DNA of 64,000 nt from an uncultured Pelagimonas sp. (lineage in GTDB: Bacteria > Pseudomonadota > Alphaproteobacteria > Rhodobacterales > Rhodobacteraceae). The notes below the pieces were generated by a model, which saw nothing but the letters and a program-made list of their open reading frames with translations, searched no databases and had not been told where the DNA came from. The DNA lies in contig NZ_CANMKO010000007.1 in NCBI RefSeq assembly GCF_947498515.1, forward strand, positions 237,153 through 301,152. Reading direction: 5' to 3'. This document shows positions 50,320-57,956 of the stretch, piece by piece (position 1 is the stretch's first letter; every line of letters starts with the position of its first letter). The position numbers and the translations under genes were made by a program.

Positions 50320-53217
50320 ATGCTTAGGAAAAAGACCAACGGGGTTGCGCGACGCCCCCAGCGGACCAGTATCCTTTCTGAAGCTGCAAATGCTTCAGTA
50401 GACCGCCGTGCGTTTTTGCGCGGGTCCGGTCTTGCGATCGGTGGCCTTGCCGCGATTGCAGCCACCGGCGGTACGGTGCAGCAGGCTTCGGCCGCGACCA
50501 CTGCAACCGGCGCGGTGGAAACCAAGAAATCCATTTGTACCCACTGTTCGGTCGGTTGTACCGTTGTGGCCGAGGTATCGAATGGCGTTTGGGTTGGGCA
50601 AGAGCCCGGCTGGGACAGCCCGTTCAACCTTGGTGCGCATTGCGCCAAAGGGGCCTCGGTGCGTGAGCACGCCCATGGCGAACGCCGTCTGAAATACCCT
50701 ATGAAAAAAGAGGGTGGAGAGTGGAAGCGCATCAGCTGGGAACAGGCGATCAATGAGATCGGCGACGGCATGATGAATATCCGGGAAGAAAGTGGCCCGG
50801 ATAGCGTCTATTGGCTGGGTTCGGCCAAACACTCGAACGAACAAGCCTATCTGTTCCGCAAGTTTGCTGCCTATTGGGGCACCAACAACGTGGACCACCA
50901 GGCGCGTATTTGTCACTCAACCACAGTTGCCGGTGTTGCAAACACCTGGGGCTATGGTGCGATGACAAACTCGTACAACGACATCCACAATTCCAAAGCG
51001 ATCTTTATCATTGGTGGTAACCCAGCCGAAGCGCACCCCGTTTCGCTGCTCCACGTTTTGAAGGCGAAAGAGCAAAACAACGCTCCGCTGATCGTTTGTG
51101 ACCCACGTTTTACCCGTACTGCGGCCCATGCGGATGAATACGTCCGCTTCCGTCCCGGTTCGGATGTGGCGTTGGTCTGGGGTATTTTGTGGCACATATT
51201 CGAAAACGGTTGGGAGGACAAAGAGTTCATCCGCACCCGTGTTTGGGGCATGGACCAGATCAAAGAAGAAGTGGCCAAGTGGACCCCTGAAGAAGTCGAA
51301 CGTGTCACTGGCACGCCCGGTTCTCAGCTCCGCCGCGTTGCCCGTACCATGGCAAACAACCGTCCCGGCACCGTGATTTGGTGTATGGGTGGTACGCAGC
51401 ACACCAACGGTAACAACAACACCCGCGCGTATTGCGTGCTTCAGCTGGCGCTGGGCAACATGGGCACCTCGGGTGGTGGCACCAACATCTTCCGCGGTCA
51501 CGACAACGTTCAGGGCGCAACCGACCTTGGTGTTCTGTCGCACACTTTGCCTGGCTATTATGGCCTGTCCAAAGGTGCATGGGCCCATTGGGCGCGCGTT
51601 TGGGAAGAAGACGGCGAATGGCTCGGCAATCAGTTTGCAAAGACCACCGGTGCCGACGGCAAGGAAAAGTCGCTTCAGAACCTAACCGGTATTCCGGTTT
51701 CGCGCTGGATCGATGGTGTTCTTGAAGACCCGGAAAACATGGACAACCCGGACAAAGTCCGCGCCATGGTTCTTTGGGGTCACGCGCCGAATTCGCAGAC
51801 TCGTGGGCCGGAAATGAAAACGGCGATGGAAAAGCTGGACATGCTGGTCGTGATCGACCCGTATCCCACCGTTTCCGCCGTTATGCATGACCGTACCGAT
51901 GGTTGTTACCTGCTACCAGCGGCGACACAGTTTGAAACGCGTGGCTCGGTCACGGCGTCAAACCGGTCGTTCCAGTGGCGTGAACAGATCATGGATCCGC
52001 TGTTTGAATCGAAGACTGATCACGAAATCATTGGTCTGTTCTCGAAGAAATTCGGCTTCCATGAGCGCCTGTTCCGCAACATCGAGCTGGAAGAAGATGG
52101 CATCACGCCAAATGTCGAAGACACGCTGCGTGAGATCAACAAAGGCATGTGGACCATTGGCTATACCGGCCAGTCGCCCGAACGTCTGAAACTGCACATG
52201 GCCAACCAGCACACGTTCGACAGAACCACGCTGCAGGCGATTGGTGGTCCGGCGGATGGCGATTACTACGGTCTGCCATGGCCTTGCTGGGGCACCGCAG
52301 AGATGGGTCACCCCGGAACGCCGAACCTCTATGATATGTCCAAGCCGGTTTCCGAGGGTGGTCTCACCTTCCGGGCGCGCTTTGGCGTTGAGCGGGATGG
52401 CGACAACCTGTTGGCCGACGGTGTCTACAGTGCGAATTCGGAAATCCAAGACGGGTATCCGGAATTCACCATGCAGATGCTGATGGACCTTGGTTGGGAT
52501 GGTGATCTGACCGACGAAGAACGTGCCTCGATTGAGGCCGTAGCCGGTGCCAAGACCAACTGGAAAACCGACCTTTCCGGCGGTATCCAGCGTGTTGCGA
52601 TTGCGCATGAATGTGCGCCGTTTGGTAACGCCAAGGCCCGTGCCGTCGTGTGGACGTTCCCGGATCCGGTGCCGCTGCACCGCGAACCGCTCTACAGCCC
52701 GCGTCGCGATCTGGTTGCGGATTATCCAACCTACGAAGACCGCAAGTTCTATCGTCTGCCGACCATGTATGCGTCGATCCAGAAGAACGACTTCTCCAAA
52801 GACTTCCCAATCATTCTGACCTCTGGTCGCTTGGTTGAATACGAAGGCGGCGGTGATGAAACACGGTCGAACCCATGGCTGGCTGAACTTCAGCAGGACA
52901 TGTTCGTCGAGATCAACCCACGTGACGCCAACAACCTAGGTGTGCGCGACGGGGCTCAGGTCTGGGTCGAAGGTCCAGAAGGCGGCAAGGTCAAGGTTAT
53001 GGCGATGGTCACCAACCGGGTCGGCGAAGGCGTTGCCTTTATGCCGTTCCACTTTGGTGGTCACTTCCAAGGTGCGGATTTGCGGGACAAATACCCCGAT
53101 GGCGCTGATCCCTATGTATTGGGTGAAAGCACCAACACCGCGCAGACCTATGGGTATGACTCGGTCACTCAGATGCAGGAGACAAAATGTACTCTCTGCA
53201 AAATCTCAGCAGCATAA
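50320..53217 (+). CDS. fdhA: Formate dehydrogenase catalytic (alpha) subunit
   Basis: A 965-residue molybdopterin oxidoreductase that oxidises formate to CO2 in the periplasm. An N-terminal Tat signal contains VDRRAFLRGSG (twin Arg at 29-30). A [4Fe-4S] site (CTHCSVGC and a later Cys in GAHCAKGAS) follows near residues 71-107. The active-site ligand is Cys198 in QARICHSTTVAG, so this is the cysteine form, not a selenocysteine one. The catalytic His follows directly. The MGD-binding part contains IIGGNPAEAHPVSL and later HFGGHFQGADLRDKYPDG. It may carry W or Mo. The start ATG at 50320 has AAGGGAGAGAG upstream. It is followed after 12 bases by fdhB. Confidence 0.96.
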   Translation: MLRKKTNGVARRPQRTSILSEAANASVDRRAFLRGSGLAIGGLAAIAATGGTVQQASAATTATGAVETKKSICTHCSVGCTVVAEVSNGVWVGQEPGWDSPFNLGAHCAKGASVREHAHGERRLKYPMKKEGGEWKRISWEQAINEIGDGMMNIREESGPDSVYWLGSAKHSNEQAYLFRKFAAYWGTNNVDHQARICHSTTVAGVANTWGYGAMTNSYNDIHNSKAIFIIGGNPAEAHPVSLLHVLKAKEQNNAPLIVCDPRFTRTAAHADEYVRFRPGSDVALVWGILWHIFENGWEDKEFIRTRVWGMDQIKEEVAKWTPEEVERVTGTPGSQLRRVARTMANNRPGTVIWCMGGTQHTNGNNNTRAYCVLQLALGNMGTSGGGTNIFRGHDNVQGATDLGVLSHTLPGYYGLSKGAWAHWARVWEEDGEWLGNQFAKTTGADGKEKSLQNLTGIPVSRWIDGVLEDPENMDNPDKVRAMVLWGHAPNSQTRGPEMKTAMEKLDMLVVIDPYPTVSAVMHDRTDGCYLLPAATQFETRGSVTASNRSFQWREQIMDPLFESKTDHEIIGLFSKKFGFHERLFRNIELEEDGITPNVEDTLREINKGMWTIGYTGQSPERLKLHMANQHTFDRTTLQAIGGPADGDYYGLPWPCWGTAEMGHPGTPNLYDMSKPVSEGGLTFRARFGVERDGDNLLADGVYSANSEIQDGYPEFTMQMLMDLGWDGDLTDEERASIEAVAGAKTNWKTDLSGGIQRVAIAHECAPFGNAKARAVVWTFPDPVPLHREPLYSPRRDLVADYPTYEDRKFYRLPTMYASIQKNDFSKDFPIILTSGRLVEYEGGGDETRSNPWLAELQQDMFVEINPRDANNLGVRDGAQVWVEGPEGGKVKVMAMVTNRVGEGVAFMPFHFGGHFQGADLRDKYPDGADPYVLGESTNTAQTYGYDSVTQMQETKCTLCKISAA

Positions 53218-53229
53218 GGAGAACAGGAT

Positions 53230-53823
53230 ATGGCACGAGCTAAGTTCCTATGTGATGCCGAACGCTGCATCGAGTGTAACGCCTGCGTCACCGCATGTAA
53301 GAACGAGCACGAGGTGCCTTGGGGCATCAACCGTCGTCGCGTTGTTACCATCCAAGATGGTAACCCCGGCGAACGCTCGATCTCGGTGGCCTGTATGCAT
53401 TGTTCCGATGCGCCATGTATGGCGGTGTGTCCGGTCGACTGCTTCTATCAAAACGAAGAAGGCGTCGTCCTGCACTCCAAGGATCTCTGCATTGGGTGTG
53501 GTTATTGCTTCTACGCGTGTCCGTTTGGCGCGCCGCAATACCCACAGGCTGGTAACTTTGGATCCCGCGGCAAGATGGACAAATGTACCTTCTGCGCCGG
53601 TGGCCCCGAAGAAAACCACTCGACCGCAGAGTTTGCCAAATACGGTCGCAACCGTATTGCCGAAGGCAAACTGCCGATTTGTGCAGAAATGTGTTCCACC
53701 AAGGCCCTGTTGGCGGGTGACGGCGACATCGTGTCGGCGATCTACCGTGAACGTGTGGTTGCTCGCGGCTTCGGCTCGGGTGCTTGGGGTTGGGGCACTG
53801 CCTACGACCAAAAGGGCGGCTGA
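53230..53823 (+). CDS. fdhB: Formate dehydrogenase iron-sulfur (beta) subunit
   Basis: A 197-residue four-cluster ferredoxin. The cluster motifs are CIECNACVTACKNEHE, CMHCSDAPCMAVCPVDC, CIGCGYCFYACPFG and CTFCAGG with CAEMC further on, the FDH-N/FDH-3 beta subunit pattern. No signal is present; it should be exported as a complex with FdhA through Tat. It passes electrons from the FdhA cluster to the cytochrome b in FdhC. It starts with AAGGAG upstream, 12 bases after fdhA. The 113-base gap to fdhC includes a GCGGGG/CCCCGC hairpin (53836-53851). Confidence 0.95.
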   Translation: MARAKFLCDAERCIECNACVTACKNEHEVPWGINRRRVVTIQDGNPGERSISVACMHCSDAPCMAVCPVDCFYQNEEGVVLHSKDLCIGCGYCFYACPFGAPQYPQAGNFGSRGKMDKCTFCAGGPEENHSTAEFAKYGRNRIAEGKLPICAEMCSTKALLAGDGDIVSAIYRERVVARGFGSGAWGWGTAYDQKGG

Positions 53824-53936
53824 CGCTCTGGATGGGCGGGGGTATCCCCGCTCTATCTCCAATCAGCAGGGCGGCCCTCTTCCCTCGGGCTGGCCTGCGC
53901 CTCATTCGAATTCTAGACCTCCAAGGAGGGTGACAC

Positions 53937-55163
53937 ATGCTGCGCATGGCACTCGCACTTGTCTTTTCACTGCTGCTGACAAGCGTCGCGCAGGCTGAAG
54001 ATGTGACCGCAACACCTGCCCCTGATCGCGCCGCGACCGGTGGCGCTCAGACGCTCGAAGACATCATGGCCCGCCAGCGTGGCGAAACGGTTGATGATGC
54101 GTTTCGGCGCGACAATGTCGGCGACCCCGCCGCAGACCCCGGCGCGGCCCAGCTCGCCCCTCTTGGTGGTGCATCAGACCCGGAACTGTGGCGCGCGCTG
54201 CGTTATGGTTCGGCTGACCTGACAACCTCGGCCCGCAGCGGAGGTTCGGCCATGTTAGTCCAGGACGGCGGCATGTGGTGGTTAACCTTCCGCGAAGGCC
54301 CGCTGGCCACCTACGGCGGCTGGCTTTTACTCGGGACCATTGGCGCGCTGATCTTATTCTATCTGTTGCGAGGCAAAATTGGCATTGATGAGCCGATGAC
54401 CGGCCACACTGTTACCCGTTTCAAATTCATCGAACGCATGGCGCATTGGATTTTGGGCGGGTCATTCATCCTATTGGGCCTGACCGGGCTGTTTGTCTTG
54501 TTTGGCCGAAACTTCATCGCGCCCTATCTTGGGCACGAGTTCAACTCGACCCTGCTCACCGTGTCAAAACTGATCCACAACAACGTGGCTTGGGCCTTTA
54601 TCCTTGGGCTGATTATGGTGTTCTTTATGTGGGTTTGGCACAATATTCCCGACCGCACGGACATCAAATGGTTTGCCCAATTCGGCGGTATCATTGGCAA
54701 AAACCACCCCCCAGCCAAGAAATTCAATGGGGGTCAAAAGATCATCTTTTGGTCGGTTATCTTATTTGGTGGCTCGATTGCCTTGTCCGGCGTGTCGTTG
54801 CTGTTCCCTTACGAACTGCCGTTGATGGCGAAAACCTTCGTTTTGTTAAACGACATCGGTGCGCCGGGTTGGGTGGGCTTGGCCCCCTTGCCGACCGAAT
54901 TGTCGCCGCAAGAGGAAATGCAATACACCCAGCTCTGGCACGCGATTATGGCCTTTGTCCTTATGGCGATTGTGTTGGCGCATATTTATATCGGCTCGGT
55001 CGGTATGGACGGTGCGGCGGATGCGATGACCACGGGCGAAGTTGACGAAGCATGGGCGCATCAGCACCACTCGATTTGGCTTGATGAGGTTCTTGTTGCC
55101 GAAGGGCGCGAGCCGCGTGATGCCAAACCCAAAGACACCACCCCCGCTACTCCGGCGGAATAA
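53937..55163 (+). CDS. fdhC: Formate dehydrogenase cytochrome b (gamma) subunit
   Basis: A 408-residue integral membrane cytochrome. A Sec signal (LALVFSLLLTSVAQA) is followed by about 100 residues of periplasmic, Ala- and Pro-rich region, then about five membrane segments starting near residue 128 (LLLGTIGALILFYLLRG, WILGGSFILLGLTGLFVLFG, FILGLIMVFFMWVWH, IIFWSVILFGGSIALSGVSLL, IMAFVLMAIVLAHIYIG). Heme b ligands would be His in RMAHWILGG, VWHNI and the LAHIYIG helix. It hands electrons to quinone. The ribosome site lies in a short palindrome, CCTCCAAGGAGG, 7 bases before the ATG. It overlaps the next gene by one base (TAATG). Confidence 0.93.
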   Translation: MLRMALALVFSLLLTSVAQAEDVTATPAPDRAATGGAQTLEDIMARQRGETVDDAFRRDNVGDPAADPGAAQLAPLGGASDPELWRALRYGSADLTTSARSGGSAMLVQDGGMWWLTFREGPLATYGGWLLLGTIGALILFYLLRGKIGIDEPMTGHTVTRFKFIERMAHWILGGSFILLGLTGLFVLFGRNFIAPYLGHEFNSTLLTVSKLIHNNVAWAFILGLIMVFFMWVWHNIPDRTDIKWFAQFGGIIGKNHPPAKKFNGGQKIIFWSVILFGGSIALSGVSLLFPYELPLMAKTFVLLNDIGAPGWVGLAPLPTELSPQEEMQYTQLWHAIMAFVLMAIVLAHIYIGSVGMDGAADAMTTGEVDEAWAHQHHSIWLDEVLVAEGREPRDAKPKDTTPATPAE

Positions 55164-56488
55164 TGCGAGGTCTTGCGCCACTCATAAGCTTGCTTGCCCT
55201 TTGGGTAACGCCAGCCGTGGCGCAAGATTTTACCACGCTCAAAGGGCACGGAGGCCCGATCATGGATATCGCCGTCGCCCCAGATGGGACGGTGGTCACC
55301 GCTAGTTTTGACAATTCGGTCGGGGTTTGGGACGGGCGCACCCCGACATGGTTGGAAGGACATGACGCGGCGGTTATTGCGTTGACGTCACCCGAGACCC
55401 AACTTGTCATCTCTGGTGGTGATGATTTTCGTGTTTTGGTCCAGCATCCCGAACTATCCACCGCACTGCGCGTTACCGAACACAAAGGGAAGGTGAGCGA
55501 TATTGCCATCGACCTGCGCAATGACCGCTTGGCTACCGCGAGCTGGGACGGAACCATTCATTTGGTGACGATCGTTCGTCTATTGCAGTCTATTGATAGC
55601 CCTCCTTTTGACTTTCTACCTCGTGTATTGACCGGGCACAAAAGTGGGGTAAATGCTGTGGCTTTCGCCCCATCAGGAGGGCTCTACTCTGCATCGTCGG
55701 ATGGAACCATCTTGAATTGGGAAGGGCGTGACACGGCAATTCATGGGCGACCCATCGTCAAACATGGCTTTGGTATCAATAAACTGATCGTCACCGACGA
55801 CTGGCTTGCCTATGGCGCTGTGGATGGTGGCACCCGAATTGTTCACCCAGAAACTGGTGACCAGATTTCCGACTTCACTCTTGATCGCCGCCCGATCCTG
55901 TCGATGGCCTATCACGCTGACACCCATCAGCTCGCTGTTGGGGACGGGCAGGGCTATATCATGATGATCGACACCGCCGCTTGGAAAATATCACGTGATT
56001 TTCGCGCCACGCGCAATGGTCCGGTCTGGGCTTTGGCCTTCTCCAACGACGGGCAAACCATCTGGGCCGGGGGGCTGGATGATGTGGCCTATGGTTGGCC
56101 GGTGGCCAGTCTGGATGAATATGATCCGGCCATAAACGGTGAGCGAAGCTTCCTTCAGGCCGCTGACACCATGCCCAACGGTGAACGGCAATTTATGCGC
56201 AAATGTTCGATCTGTCATGCCCTCGAAGCAGGGCCATCCCGTAAAGCTGGCCCAACGATGCACGGTGTTTTCGGACGCCGCGCCGGGACAGTTCCGGGGT
56301 ATTCCTATTCCGACACCTTGGATGGATCGCCGATTATCTGGGATGAGGCCACCATCGATGCCCTGTTTGATCAGGGGCCTGACCACTATATTCCGGGCAG
56401 TAAAATGCCCATGCAGGTGATCGCGAAGCCACAAGATCGCGCCGATCTGATCACCTTTCTCAAAGACAATACAAGCCAAGGAGACTAA
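55163..56488 (+). CDS. Secreted WD40-repeat protein fused to cytochrome c
   Basis: A 441-residue protein with a Sec signal (LISLLALWVTPAVAQ). Residues about 22-320 form WD40-like blades with GH-type starts and WD-like ends (LKGHGGPIMDIAVAPDG, LEGHDAAVIALTSP, LTGHKSGVNAVAFAPSGG, PVWALAFSNDGQTIWAGG). The C-terminal 100 residues are a class I cytochrome c with heme site CSICH near residue 351 and an axial Met in PGSKMPMQ. It is coupled to fdhC by a one-base overlap. It is likely a periplasmic scaffold that links formate dehydrogenase to other redox partners. The fusion is a good signature for this operon type. Confidence 0.88.
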   Translation: MRGLAPLISLLALWVTPAVAQDFTTLKGHGGPIMDIAVAPDGTVVTASFDNSVGVWDGRTPTWLEGHDAAVIALTSPETQLVISGGDDFRVLVQHPELSTALRVTEHKGKVSDIAIDLRNDRLATASWDGTIHLVTIVRLLQSIDSPPFDFLPRVLTGHKSGVNAVAFAPSGGLYSASSDGTILNWEGRDTAIHGRPIVKHGFGINKLIVTDDWLAYGAVDGGTRIVHPETGDQISDFTLDRRPILSMAYHADTHQLAVGDGQGYIMMIDTAAWKISRDFRATRNGPVWALAFSNDGQTIWAGGLDDVAYGWPVASLDEYDPAINGERSFLQAADTMPNGERQFMRKCSICHALEAGPSRKAGPTMHGVFGRRAGTVPGYSYSDTLDGSPIIWDEATIDALFDQGPDHYIPGSKMPMQVIAKPQDRADLITFLKDNTSQGD

Positions 56489-56492
56489 CCCA

Positions 56493-56618
56493 ATGAAAGC
56501 CATGTGGGCCGGGTTCGCCGCAACCATCATCATCGGCATTGCCGCCAATTTCATTCTCGCAGAGATAGGCTTTTCCGCCGAAGAGCGCTATTCCGGTGCC
56601 AGTGTCCGATTGAACTGA
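56493..56618 (+). CDS. Small 41-residue membrane protein
   Basis: A short reading frame coding for 41 residues (MKAMWAGFAATIIIGIAANF, then ILAEIGFSAEERYSGASVRLN). Residues 4-24 form one hydrophobic segment, and the tail is short and polar. AAGGAGA lies 8 bases upstream and it starts 4 bases after the WD40-cytochrome stop. Two bases after its stop codon region the response regulator GTG follows at 56626. Small single-pass proteins of this type are known as helper subunits of respiratory complexes; a role with formate dehydrogenase is inferred. Confidence 0.6.
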   Translation: MKAMWAGFAATIIIGIAANFILAEIGFSAEERYSGASVRLN

Positions 56619-56625
56619 GGTACAT

Positions 56626-57954
56626 GTGGCAGACGAATACGGGAACAGCCTAAAGGGCGCGTCGATCCTTGTGTTGGACGACGAACCGGGCATGCGCAAT
56701 TTCCTAACCAAAATCTTGGAACCCCGCTGTAAACGGGTGGAACAAGCCGGATCACCGGACGAAGCGACGGCCATGTTGGACCGGGCGCATTTTGATTTGG
56801 TCATCCTCGACAACATCATGCCGGGAAAAACCGGGCTGGAATGGGTTGTCGAGCAAAGTCGCCTTGGCCTGTTTGCCGATACGATCCTGATCACGGCCTA
56901 TGCCGATCTCGAAACGGCGATTACGGCGTTGCGGGCGGGGGTGTCGGACTTTGTATTGAAACCGTTTCGCGCCAACCAGATTTTGAATGCGGTATCGCGC
57001 ACATTGGACCGCAAGTATTTGCAACGTGACAACACGCTTTTGCGTCATGAATTGTCGTCGGACAATGCCCGTGGTCAGCTTCTAGGCACGTCCGATGCCT
57101 TGGCCGATGTGCGGGCGATGTTGCACAAGCTCGCCCCGCTACCGACACCGGTTTTGTTCACCGGGGCCAGTGGGACGGGCAAAGAGGTCGCTGCGCGCAC
57201 CCTGCATCAACTTTCGGATCGGGCCGAAAAGCCCTTTGTCGCCGTAAATTGCGCGGCTTTGGCCCCGGATCGTATTTCACAGGAATTGTTTGGGGTCGTC
57301 GAAGGCGCGGATCAGCGCAAAGCCGGCCTATTCCTTCTTGCTGACGGTGGGACTTTGTTCTTGGACGAAGTGGCCCAAATGACCGAACCTTTGCAAGCGG
57401 CGCTCCTGCGGGTGCTTGAGGATCAACGCGTGCGGCCGGTTGGTGGCGAACGTGATATCCCGCTGAACCTGCGGCTGTGTTTTGCCACCAATGCCAATTT
57501 GGAGCGCGCGGTCGAAGAGGGCAGGTTCAGGCCGGATCTCTATCACCGCATCAACATCGTCAATATCGACATGCCTTTGCTCAAGGATCGATCCGAGGAC
57601 ATTGTCGAACTTGCCAGCCTATTCATGACTCATTTTTCAATGGCGTTGGGGATGCCCGCGTTGGAATTGGACGATGAAACCCTTCTAAAACTACGCCGCT
57701 ATGATTGGCCCGGAAATGTGCGTGAACTGCGTAATCTGATCGAGCGATCGGTAATTTTGGGTGAGTTCCCGGATGAGTTTTCTGGCAACGGTCAAGTAAC
57801 CGGCGCGCAGGCGATGGAGACGTTGGATTTCGTGATGCAGCGCCACATCCTGCATGTGCTAGATCAATGCGACGGCAACCGGGCCGAGGCGGCGCGACGT
57901 TTGGGTGTGTCACGCAAAACCATAGATCGCAAATGCGCCGCGTGGGGTGAGTGA
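56626..57954 (+). CDS. NtrC-type response regulator lacking the GAFTGA loop
   Basis: A 442-residue regulator. Receiver (about 10-125): acidic pocket VLDDEPG, phospho-Asp in LVILDNIMPGKTG, Lys in FVLKPFR. AAA+ domain (about 145-380): Walker A GASGTGKEVAART, Walker B GGTLFLDEVAQM, R-finger region NLRLCFATNANLE and DLYHRINIV. The loop following ELFG reads VVEGADQRKAGLF where sigma-54 activators have GAFTGA; the sequence is absent. A C-terminal Fis-type helix-turn-helix (GNRAEAARRLGVSRKTIDRK) follows. Start GTG 56626 has TGAGG upstream. It is convergent with the histidine kinase, 2 bases apart, so the two probably form a pair for the fdh region. Confidence 0.9.
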   Translation: MADEYGNSLKGASILVLDDEPGMRNFLTKILEPRCKRVEQAGSPDEATAMLDRAHFDLVILDNIMPGKTGLEWVVEQSRLGLFADTILITAYADLETAITALRAGVSDFVLKPFRANQILNAVSRTLDRKYLQRDNTLLRHELSSDNARGQLLGTSDALADVRAMLHKLAPLPTPVLFTGASGTGKEVAARTLHQLSDRAEKPFVAVNCAALAPDRISQELFGVVEGADQRKAGLFLLADGGTLFLDEVAQMTEPLQAALLRVLEDQRVRPVGGERDIPLNLRLCFATNANLERAVEEGRFRPDLYHRINIVNIDMPLLKDRSEDIVELASLFMTHFSMALGMPALELDDETLLKLRRYDWPGNVRELRNLIERSVILGEFPDEFSGNGQVTGAQAMETLDFVMQRHILHVLDQCDGNRAEAARRLGVSRKTIDRKCAAWGE

Positions 57955-57956
57955 CG

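Noticed and set aside
50911..50913. Selenocysteine at the FdhA active site
   Set aside because: The codon is TGT (Cys), not TGA; no SECIS is needed.
52940..53998. 352-residue plus-strand frame spanning fdhA end and fdhB
   Set aside because: Different frame of two well-supported genes; Arg/Ser-rich shadow.
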